Assembly: GCA_031553685.1 (NCBI GenBank)
Contig: JAVBLE010000006.1
Coordinates: 1-30,554, forward strand
DNA: 30,554 nucleotides
DNA from: JAFGVL01 sp031553685
GTDB taxonomy: Bacteria; Bacteroidota; Bacteroidia; Bacteroidales; Paludibacteraceae
Reading direction: 5' to 3'
Below are positions 7,943-14,205 of the stretch, piece by piece; within the stretch, counting starts at the first letter, position 1, and each line of letters begins with the position of its first letter. The notes beneath the pieces are model-generated. The model was not told the DNA's origin. It did no database searches and saw only the letters and a list, made by a program, of their open reading frames with translations. The position numbers and the translations under genes are program-made.

Positions 7943-9058
7943 TTAACTCCGCTTCTTATACTGCTTGATTGCCAGGGTAAACATCCCTGTTGCCAAGACG
8001 CTGAGCACAATCAGCTCTTGCCGCAAGTCGTTGAGGGTGGCACCTTTGAGAATGACACCTCGCAGTATACGCACAAAGTAGTACAGGGGATTGATGCGGT
8101 TTAAATATTGTGCCCATTGTGGCATACTTTCTACGGGTGTGAGCAGTCCGCTAATCATGATAAAGACAATCAGACAGAAAAAACCGACAAAGGCTACTTG
8201 TTGTTGTGTGTCGCTGATGGTGGCGAGAAAAAGCCCAATGGAGAGCACCAAAGTAAGGTAAATGGTTGCGCCCAGCAGAAGTGTGGCGAAACTACCGCGC
8301 ACAGGCATACCAAAGAGGATGTGTGCCAGCCCCAAACCGAAACACAACTCGAATATCCCGATAATAAGGAAGGGTAAGAGCTTTCCGGCAATAAACTGCC
8401 ATTTCTTGATGGGTGTTACATTGATTTGCTCGATGGTGCCGAGTTCTTTTTCGCGCACCAAGTTAATACCGCCCAAAAACATACCGACAATCGTAATGAG
8501 TACTACCAAGATGCCCGGTGCCATATAGATCCGGTAGTTTAACTGCTCGTTGTACCAATAGCTGGGCGAAACGGTTATTTGATTCGTTGGGGCGAGCATT
8601 CCGCCCGATTTCTTCGTCAGAAATTCTTTGTTAAAGTCCATCACAATGGCGGACAGGTATGCCGAGCCTAATTGTGCGGAGTTGCCTACGATGGCGTCTG
8701 CCAGCATTTGGATGTCGGGGTTGGTGCCGTTGTTTAGTTTCTTGTCGAAGTCGTGCGGGATGACGAGCGCAATGTCGATCTTATTGCGTTGCATGAGGTC
8801 TTCGGCTTCTTGCTGCGTGTCGGGATAATGGTTGATGTGGAAAATGGGGTTGTGCCGGATACGGTTGGTCAACTCGACTGAGAGCGGCGAACGGTCGTTG
8901 TCGACCACAGCCATATCGACCCGCTTTACCTCGAAGGTGGCGGCAAACACCAAGACTATCAGCTGAAAGATTGGCATCAGGAAGATAATCGGTACCATGA
9001 TTTTACTGCGAAATACATGGGTGAATTCTTTTTGTAGTATGTAGAGTAGTATGCGCAT
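7943..9058 (-). CDS. ABC-2 type export permease (YbhR/YbhS-like), second
   Basis: 371 residues with the ABC-2 membrane 3 layout. There is one N-terminal transmembrane helix (about 20-42, VPIIFLMPIFQLIVLVFAAT), then a large periplasmic domain to about 170. Five membrane segments follow, including VVLITIVGMFLGG and a conserved NLVREKELGTIEQINVTP loop that contacts the ATPase. Its paralogue lies directly upstream, after a 339-nt gap full of repeats. The two permeases presumably form a heterodimer driven by the two ATPases of this cluster, working with the HlyD and TolC partners. Cargo is unknown; YbhFSR relatives export cationic drugs or ions. Confidence 0.9.
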   Translation of the reverse strand: MRILLYILQKEFTHVFRSKIMVPIIFLMPIFQLIVLVFAATFEVKRVDMAVVDNDRSPLSVELTNRIRHNPIFHINHYPDTQQEAEDLMQRNKIDIALVIPHDFDKKLNNGTNPDIQMLADAIVGNSAQLGSAYLSAIVMDFNKEFLTKKSGGMLAPTNQITVSPSYWYNEQLNYRIYMAPGILVVLITIVGMFLGGINLVREKELGTIEQINVTPIKKWQFIAGKLLPFLIIGIFELCFGLGLAHILFGMPVRGSFATLLLGATIYLTLVLSIGLFLATISDTQQQVAFVGFFCLIVFIMISGLLTPVESMPQWAQYLNRINPLYYFVRILRGVILKGATLNDLRQELIVLSVLATGMFTLAIKQYKKRS

Positions 9059-9104
9059 GTTATTTTTAGAGTAAAGAGTAAAGATAGAAGATTAAAAGAC
9101 TTTT

Positions 9105-9133
9105 GCAGGGGGCGTTGCATGCAATGCCCCTAC
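9105..9133. repeat. Second, imperfect copy of the 2065-2094 palindrome
   Basis: It shares GGGGCGTTGCATGCAA and CCCCTAC with the perfect copy at 2065-2094 and has a few arm mismatches. It lies between the two permease genes. Confidence 0.7.
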
Positions 9134-9134
9134 G

Positions 9135-9172
9135 GTACGCCAACCCGTCCCGACAGGGCGGATGCGCGAGGG
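9135..9172. repeat. Dispersed REP-like element, copy 2
   Basis: TACGCCAACCCG, then a hairpin (CCCGTC/GACAGGG), then CGGATGCGCGAGGGA. The ends match copy 1 at 3541-3573. It is followed by TTCGACTACGCTCAG (from 9178), which recurs near 30117. The whole gap 9059-9397 (339 nt) contains only repeats; a minus-strand open frame across it is not a convincing gene. Confidence 0.6.
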
Positions 9173-9292
9173 ATAACTTCGACTACGCTCAGCCACCAGC
9201 GGCACCCCGCAGCGAACCGAAATGGGAATATAAAACCCAAATTGGAATGTGAGCGAGGAGTATAGCGGATAGCCCGACCCCCGCCGGACATG

Positions 9293-9320
9293 GTACAGAC
9301 GCGATTAATCGCGTCTCTAC
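9293..9320. repeat. Palindrome with AGACGCGATTAATCGCGTCT core
   Basis: The 20-nt core at 9297-9316 is a perfect palindrome; the flanks (GTAC, CTAC) nearly extend it to 28 nt. It is flanked by complementary CCCCCGCCG and CGGCGGGGG blocks, giving a nested hairpin between the permease genes. Confidence 0.65.
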
Positions 9321-9397
9321 AAAACGAAATGGGAATGCGGCGGGGGACGCGCCCTAATGATTTTATTGTCATATCTTTTGTCTTTGTTCTTTTGTCT

Positions 9398-10510
9398 TTA
9401 TTCTAATCTGGTTTTAAATTTTTTCATGCTGACGATGAGGAAGAATGCCGACATGCCTGCGAGAATGAGCGTTTGATACCACAGCACATTGAGCCCGACG
9501 CCTTTGAGCATGATGCTGCGGTTGATTTCGATGAACCAGCGAGGCGGCAGGATTTGTGCTAAATATTGCAGGATTTCGGGCATGTTCTTGATCGGAAAAA
9601 TGAATCCGGACAACAGTATAGTGGGCATCATAAGGGCGAAACCGGAGATGATCATGGCTACCATTTGAGTTTCGACTACGGACGAAATGAGGATACCGAG
9701 ACTCAACGCCATAAAGATATACAACAGGATTTCGAACATGAGCAGCACCAAACTGCCTTTGATAGGGACGCCGAGCAGTAGTGTGCCGATAAGCAAAATG
9801 ACGATGGCGTTGACGATGGAGAGGACAAAGTAAGGGGTTACTTTGCCGAATATTATTTGCATTGGGCGCAGTGGTGAGGCGAGCAGGACTTCCATGGTGC
9901 CCATTTCTTTTTCGCGGGTGATTGTAATGGAGGTCATCATGGCGGATATGAGCATAAGTATCATGGCAAACAAGCCGGGCACAAAGTTGTAGGGCTCTTT
10001 CATGCTTTCGTTGTAGAGCATGCGGGTTTTGATGTTGATCAGGTAGGGATTGTCGGCTTGGGGTTGTTGGGCTTGCGCGTAACTGTTGATGATGGCGGTT
10101 GTATAATTGACTACCAACTGTGCCGTGTTGGGTTCCGAAGCATCGGCTATGAGCTGTATGTTGGCTTTACCGGTGTGTTGGTAATTCTTGGCAAAGTTGG
10201 GCTCGAAGACAATGATTTCTTTGGCTTGATTGCTGCGCAAAGCGGTTTCGTACTCCTTGCCCAAATGTGCTTCGCCAACCAGGGTAAAGTATTGGGAAGA
10301 AGCGATTTGTTGGGTGATTTGCCGTGTCATCTCGTCGTGCGAGTAATCGGCTACAACTACTTTTACATTCTTCACCTCGTTGGTAAGGGCATAGCCAAAC
10401 AGCAAGAGTTGCGCAATGGGTATCCCGAAAAGGATCAACAGTGTGCGACGGTCGCGGAAAATATGCAGGAATTCTTTGCGGACAAAGGCTATAAAACGAC
10501 TTTTCTTCAT
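9398..10510 (-). CDS. ABC-2 type export permease (YbhR/YbhS-like), first
   Basis: 370 residues, paralogous to the downstream permease and nearly equal in length. It has an N-terminal helix (RTLLILFGIPIAQLLLFGYA), a periplasmic domain from about 45 to 180, and five C-terminal membrane segments with the loop TITREKEMGTMEVLLASPLRP. The C-terminus is basic. It forms the membrane part of the exporter together with the second permease. A 211-nt gap made of inverted repeats separates it from ATPase 2 upstream, where relatives usually have overlapping or adjacent genes. Confidence 0.9.
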   Translation of the reverse strand: MKKSRFIAFVRKEFLHIFRDRRTLLILFGIPIAQLLLFGYALTNEVKNVKVVVADYSHDEMTRQITQQIASSQYFTLVGEAHLGKEYETALRSNQAKEIIVFEPNFAKNYQHTGKANIQLIADASEPNTAQLVVNYTTAIINSYAQAQQPQADNPYLINIKTRMLYNESMKEPYNFVPGLFAMILMLISAMMTSITITREKEMGTMEVLLASPLRPMQIIFGKVTPYFVLSIVNAIVILLIGTLLLGVPIKGSLVLLMFEILLYIFMALSLGILISSVVETQMVAMIISGFALMMPTILLSGFIFPIKNMPEILQYLAQILPPRWFIEINRSIMLKGVGLNVLWYQTLILAGMSAFFLIVSMKKFKTRLE

Positions 10511-10523
10511 AATTGTTTTTTTT

Positions 10524-10722
10524 GAACACAGATGACGCGGATTACGCGGATTTACACAGATTTAATATAAATAAGACTTTGGCTTACCGTGAAAAGTTAT
10601 CTATTTCTTATTCTTTTCACGGTGAATATTAGAAAAATTTGTGAACGCAGATGACACGGATTTTCACAAATAAATATCAATGTAATTTGCGCAAATCTGC
10701 GTTACCCGTGTTATCTGTGTTC
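10524..10722. repeat. Inverted pair of period-9 GATT elements with internal hairpin
   Basis: A 30-nt arm at 10524-10553 (GAACACAGATGACGCGG...) pairs with 10693-10722 at about 25 of 30 positions. The left arm reads as 9-nt steps (GATGACGCG, GATTACGCG, GATTTACAC). A third, partial copy lies at 10641-10674. Between them an 11-bp perfect stem (10586-10596 with 10613-10623) forms a hairpin. The right arm ends at the stop codon of ATPase 2. The element fills the whole gap between ATPase 2 and the first permease. Confidence 0.75.
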
Positions 10723-11450
10723 TAATTATCCACCGAGCGCGTTATTTTTAGAAATACTTCGTCCATGTTTTTGGCATCGAATTGTTTTTTTAGGTTGACG
10801 GGTGTATCTATTGCCACAATCTTCCCTTCGGACATGATGGACACTCGGTCGCAATACTCAGCCTCATCCATATAGTGCGTGGTTACAAAGACGGTGATGC
10901 CGCTTTCGGCTGCTTCGTAAATCAAATCCCAGAACTGACGGCGGGTAACGGGGTCGACTCCGCCGGTTGGCTCGTCCAGAAACACAATTGTGGGCTGATG
11001 CAGAATAGCGATCGAAAACGCCAGCTTTTGTTTCCAACCCAAAGGCAAATCACTGATTCGCTTATTGGCTTCGGCTGTTAGCTCGAGGCGGTTGAGCATA
11101 TTGGCGGCACGGCGTTTGCGTTCGGCTGTGCGAATGCCGTAAATGCTGGCATAGAGGCGAATATTTTCGTTTACCGTCAAGTCGTCGTACAACGAGAACT
11201 TTTGGCTCATGTAGCCTATATGTTTTTTAATTTCTTCACTTTGGGTGTAAATGTCGTAACCGCCTACGGTCATCTCGCCCGAAGTGGGTGCAGACAGTCC
11301 GCAAAGGATACGGATAGCGGTGGTTTTGCCTGCTCCGTTGGCTCCCAAGAAACCAAAGATTTCGCCTTGCTCTACTTCGAACGACAGGTTATCGTTTGCC
11401 GTAAAGTTGCCAAACTTTTTGACCATATTTTTGACTGTAATTGCTTTCAT
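10722..11450 (-). CDS. ABC exporter ATPase 2 (YbhF C-terminal-half type)
   Basis: 242 residues, one nucleotide-binding domain. Walker A is ANGAGKTT (37-44), the Q-loop Gln is at 83 (YMSQKF), Walker B is VFLDEP (Asp159, Glu160) and the switch His is at 192 (TTHYMDEA). The signature motif is degenerate: LPLGWKQ (135-141) instead of LSGGQ. This replacement is characteristic of the second half of YbhF-type double ATPases. It should therefore provide the working Walker A and His of one composite site, with the signature supplied by ATPase 1. It has its own upstream gap with a possible promoter, separated from ATPase 1 by 2.7 kb of foreign-looking DNA. Confidence 0.9.
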   Translation of the reverse strand: MKAITVKNMVKKFGNFTANDNLSFEVEQGEIFGFLGANGAGKTTAIRILCGLSAPTSGEMTVGGYDIYTQSEEIKKHIGYMSQKFSLYDDLTVNENIRLYASIYGIRTAERKRRAANMLNRLELTAEANKRISDLPLGWKQKLAFSIAILHQPTIVFLDEPTGGVDPVTRRQFWDLIYEAAESGITVFVTTHYMDEAEYCDRVSIMSEGKIVAIDTPVNLKKQFDAKNMDEVFLKITRSVDN

Positions 11451-11540
11451 AGGGTATAACTTCGGATACTTAACAATCTCTATTGACGGGTAAAAGGATT
11501 TCTCCTAAAATGTCTTTTTTCACTTATACTTACCATAGCG

Positions 11541-11548
11541 CAAAGTTA
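11541..11548 (-). promoter_or_regulatory. Possible -7 element for the ATPase 2-permease-permease unit
   Basis: TAACTTTG on the minus strand (TAnnTTTG), about 90 nt upstream of the ATG at 11450. No clear -33 box. If used, it would let the distal half of the exporter be transcribed independently of the interrupted proximal half. Confidence 0.4.
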
Positions 11549-12004
11549 ATCTTTCTACATGAAATCCTGTAGAACCCATTTTATTTTTCAACCCTTAACC
11601 ATCCACCTTTTTTAACTGAAAAAACACTTCTCGAAGTTAAACTAAGTATTTATGTCCCATTCAAAAAAAGGAAAGCTTACCTTAGTAACGCTTGCCTCTT
11701 GTATTCTTCTTTAAAACGAAAAACAAGTTATTTATGGTATTCTTATCAAATAAGTAAATAATTTATTTATTTTAATTGTTTATAAAATAAATCCCAAAAA
11801 GCTTTATAAATAGGGATCAAACTATCTATAATAAGGGAATTTAAGATTTGGGTAAGATTTAATAAAAATTATATTAACTCGAATGCAAAAAAGGTATTTG
11901 TTCAAAATTAATATCGATGTTATAAAACATCCATAATACCTCGAGTTTGAAACCCCGTTAGGAGTCTGATTAATTCCATTAAACTTTTCGTAAAAATAAA
12001 TACT
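11549..12004. other. AT-rich divergent intergenic region, no gene seen
   Basis: About 450 nt between ATPase 2 (-) and the FISUMP gene (+). It is strongly AT-rich, with no convincing open frame, palindrome or tRNA. I could not find a strong TAnnTTTG promoter facing the FISUMP gene. A short imperfect hairpin (ACCCC/GGAGT) lies near 11951-11964. Confidence 0.4.
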
Positions 12005-12769
12005 ATGAGAAAGAAAATCTTTTTTATTATCAAATGCTTGCTAATAGGAATTGGAAGTAGTACAATTTCTATGATTGCACAAACTGCCACTACAGATCCC
12101 GGAGTAGAAATCAATGGCATAATCTGGGCAACCCGCAATGTGGGCGCACCCAATACTTTTGTGGATAATCCCGAAGATTTGGGTAATACTTACACCTGGG
12201 ATGCAGCACAAAGTGTCTATCCCACAGGCTGGCGTATTCCTACAAAGGATGAACTTAGAACTTTGCTTGATGAATCCAATGTAATTAAGACATGGGATGA
12301 CACCGAAAAAGGCTGGACATATACTGATGCAGTAAGCGGGGAAAGCATTTTTCTGCCTGCCGCAGGGCTATATGCTTCAGGTGAAATGAATTATGTTGGT
12401 GAGAGTGGTTACTACTGGAGTAGCTCGGAAGTGGGTGGTTCCGGTTACGCTTTGGGCTTCAGTAATAGATCTGGAGGTTATGTCAATATTTATCTTCGGA
12501 GTTTTGGTATGTCTGTGCGATGTATAAAAGAAGATGGTCCGATAACATCTTTAACAAAAACCGGTAGCGAAGAAATAAAAATTTACACCCGCCCCCATGC
12601 TATTGTAGTAGAAAATGCAATTGGCGAGCTTAGTATTCATAATACAGTAGGGCAACTTATAGCCCGTAGAGCTGCGGTGCACTACGGCTCTACTACCATA
12701 TCCGTTCCCACAGCAGGAATTTATATGGTGCGTGTAGGAAATGTTCTTCAAAAAGTGCTGGTTAAGTAA
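12005..12769 (+). CDS. Exported FISUMP-domain protein with C-terminal T9SS-type sorting domain
   Basis: 254 residues with a signal peptide (MRKKIFFIIKCLLIGIG..., cleavage near IAQ). Residues about 35-175 match the Fibrobacter succinogenes major paralogous domain: INGIIWATRNVGAP, GNTYTWDAAQSVYPTGWRIPT, FLPAAGLYASG, YYWSSSEVGG and SVRCIKE. The last 70 residues (IYTRPHAIVVENA, then SIHNTVGQLI, GIYMVRVGNVLQKVLVK) are a type IX secretion sorting domain. The protein is thus likely exported across the outer membrane and anchored at the surface. It is the only plus-strand gene in the 11.5-14.2 kb insertion and is followed directly by a 21-nt palindromic array. Molecular role unknown. Confidence 0.85.
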   Translation: MRKKIFFIIKCLLIGIGSSTISMIAQTATTDPGVEINGIIWATRNVGAPNTFVDNPEDLGNTYTWDAAQSVYPTGWRIPTKDELRTLLDESNVIKTWDDTEKGWTYTDAVSGESIFLPAAGLYASGEMNYVGESGYYWSSSEVGGSGYALGFSNRSGGYVNIYLRSFGMSVRCIKEDGPITSLTKTGSEEIKIYTRPHAIVVENAIGELSIHNTVGQLIARRAAVHYGSTTISVPTAGIYMVRVGNVLQKVLVK

Positions 12770-12831
12770 TTTCCTGTGCTGTGGATTCAGTTTACATATC
12801 TCAATCACCTAATTCTCACTTACAATTATCT

Positions 12832-13014
12832 GGGGGAAAGCTTCCCCTATCAAGGAAATTGTTTCCCCTAGCTGGGGGAAGCTTTCCCCTTGATGGAAAA
12901 TCCTTTCCCCCAGTTAGGGGAAGACTTCCCCTAACTGGGGGAGAGTCTCCCCAAACTCGGGGACTTTGTTCCCCATCTTGGGGGAAGCCTCCCCGAGATG
13001 GGGGAAGTTTTCCC
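12832..13014. repeat. 21-nt palindromic tandem array, nine units
   Basis: Unit starts fall at 12832, 12853, 12874, 12895, 12916, 12937, 12958, 12979 and 13000, an exact 21-nt period. Each unit has a palindromic core like GGGGAAGNCTTCCCC and a 5-6 nt spacer; neighbouring spacers are often reverse complements (CAGTTA and TAACTG; ATCTT and GAGAT). Across 12906-12942 this gives a 37-nt perfect palindrome with 18-nt arms around A12924. The array is open in one plus frame (12781-13017, from a GTG) that encodes heptads such as GGSFPLD and RGRLPLT, but that frame has no supported start. It lies just after the FISUMP gene. Confidence 0.9.
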
Positions 13015-13055
13015 TAAGATAAATTATAGCTGTAACAAAAAAAGGTATGTTTTAA

Positions 13056-13123
13056 GTTGCAGGTATCTTATGTCGAAAAAATTCATCATTGTCTTGACTT
13101 TGATTAAAGTGATTGGGGTGATT
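13056..13123 (-). pseudogene. Remnant of the 5' end and leader of a second DUF4269 gene
   Basis: This segment matches 13656-13723 base for base in register, offset by exactly 600 nt. It covers the period-9 leader and the first dozen codons of the intact DUF4269 gene. Read on the minus strand it begins ATG and gives MMNFFDIRYLQ, against MRNFLDIKYLQQ in the intact gene. Similarity ends abruptly afterwards, so only a stub remains. This suggests a past tandem duplication or recombination. Confidence 0.65.
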
Positions 13124-13173
13124 GAATGATCTTATTGAAGGTGTCTTTCCAACGAGTTACCCAATCTAACAAT

Positions 13174-13689
13174 TTATTCCCTCCCATACTTCAACAATTC
13201 TTTATACGGATTGCCTTTCAAGCCCAACAGTTCGGCAAAGGCAGGTTCTGTCTTTATCCCTTGCTGTTTGAGGGCGATTATTTTCAGGCGAAATTCTTCG
13301 CCGTACTTTTCTAATAATTCGTGTTCAACAAGCATGTGCCGATAGGCGTATTGTTGGGTTGTAGGCGTGTTCTGTCCAAATATTTCTATTTCAAAAGTAT
13401 CAATCCAAAAGTTGCAAATGATTTTTTCGTTATCGCTCTGCAAGTTGAATTTTGTATACTCTTCAAATTCTTTTTTAAGAAGAGAAATAAATTTTTCTTT
13501 TTCTTTCCATTGGCAAATAATATCTAAATCGCTCTCTTCAATATCGATATTGATAGGGATTGTGCCTACCAGAATCGGAGTGAACCCTGCAAGTTTTTGT
13601 AAAATATTGTTTTGGGTCAATACTTTGTAGGCTTGCTGCTGACGGGGTGTGCCTTGTTGCAGGTATTTTATGTCGAGAAAATTTCTCAC
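13174..13689 (-). CDS. DUF4269 family protein, nucleotidyltransferase-like
   Basis: 171 residues, starting with GTG (the remnant copy at 13089 keeps ATG). The conserved DUF4269 pattern is complete: DIKYLQQGTPRQQQAY, ILVGTIPINIDIEESDLDII, IEIFGQNTPTTQQYAYRHM, and LKQQGIKTEPAFAELLGLKG. The segment ESDLDII (Asp54, Asp56) resembles the metal-binding Asp pair of the polymerase-beta nucleotidyltransferase fold, which is an inference. The function is not known. The gene is led by a period-9 GATT element at 13689-13732 that shares bases with its start codon. It is part of the insertion between the two ATPases. Confidence 0.8.
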   Translation of the reverse strand: MRNFLDIKYLQQGTPRQQQAYKVLTQNNILQKLAGFTPILVGTIPINIDIEESDLDIICQWKEKEKFISLLKKEFEEYTKFNLQSDNEKIICNFWIDTFEIEIFGQNTPTTQQYAYRHMLVEHELLEKYGEEFRLKIIALKQQGIKTEPAFAELLGLKGNPYKELLKYGRE

Positions 13690-13732
13690 TGTCTTTACTG
13701 TGATTAAGGTGATTGGGGTGATTTTTCTGATT
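13689..13732. repeat. Period-9 GATT element, copy B
   Basis: After CTGTCTTTACTGT, GATT occurs at 13702, 13711, 13720 and 13729, an exact 9-nt step. The 35-nt block 13689-13723 recurs inverted at 14171-14205 (3 mismatches, with 22 nt identical at 13702-13723) and directly at 13091-13123. It fills the gap between the GxxExxY stop and the DUF4269 start. Confidence 0.8.
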
Positions 13733-14127
13733 TTATCGTTTGGGCTTCATCACTCGTTTCACTTGCAGACTCGGACTGCCAAAATTGATTAACAACCCAA
13801 CTCGCATTTTGTATGCTTCCAAATAATTTATCGCTTGTGCAAAATGGGCATCTTCCAACTCTTTCACGGCTTTCATTTCGACCATAATCTTACCTTCTAC
13901 AAAAAAATCAACGCGCCGAGTCCCTATATGATTTTCTTTATAAAAAATGTCCATCTCAAATTCGCGCTCGAAATCCAATCCCTGATCACTCATCTCAATT
14001 GCCAAAGCCCGTTGGTAAATCACTTCCTGAAATCCATTGCCTAAACCCGATGAACCGCCATTGCACAAGCAATAATTTTCCCTGTCAGCTCACTGTCCGG
14101 ATACTCTTCCTTTACAATCACACTCAT
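13733..14127 (-). pseudogene. GxxExxY family protein (PDDEXK_3-like), frameshifted
   Basis: The C-terminal part is in one frame: GLGNGFQEVIYQ (the GxxExxY motif), VDFFVEGKIMVEMKAVKEL (a PD-(D/E)xK-like Asp...Glu-x-Lys core) and LINFGSPSLQVKRVM. The natural N-terminus is in another frame, from the ATG at 14125-14127: MSVIVKEEYPDSEL, then TGKIIACAMAVHR, ending at a TAG at 14041-14043. Joining the frames near 14044-14049 would restore the usual VHxxLGNGFQE, so one base seems to be missing. Either the gene is broken, or this is a sequencing error or a recoding site. The Met at 14068 in the downstream frame is not the natural start. It is flanked by inverted period-9 repeats. Confidence 0.75.
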
Positions 14128-14161
14128 AATATCATTTTAAAATTAAAAATAAGTAATCAAA

Positions 14162-14205
14162 AAATTATCTAATCACCCCAATCACCTTAATCAAAGTCAA
14201 GACAG
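14162..14205. repeat. Period-9 GATT element, copy C (inverted)
   Basis: AATC steps on the plus strand at 14171, 14180 and 14189 are followed by AAAGTCAAGACAG. It is the inverted partner of copy B at 13689-13723. Its end overlaps the last three codons of ATPase 1 (CTG TCT TGA), so the 3' end of that gene lies inside the repeat. Confidence 0.8.

Noticed and set aside
9130..9372. An 80-codon minus-strand open frame between the permeases
   Set aside because: It lies wholly in dispersed repeats and palindromes and has no protein-like features.
12832..13014. CRISPR array
   Set aside because: Units are palindromic with 5-6 nt spacers and a 21-nt period, far from CRISPR geometry, and no cas genes are present.
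12781..13017. A 78-codon open frame covering the 21-nt array
   Set aside because: It starts with GTG without a supported leader and is open mainly because the repeat period is a multiple of three. Kept as part of the repeat finding, not as a gene.
13733..14068. Treating the 111-residue open frame as an intact GxxExxY gene
   Set aside because: Its first residues (MCNGGSS) are out of frame with the conserved N-terminus found upstream, so the gene is better described as frameshifted.
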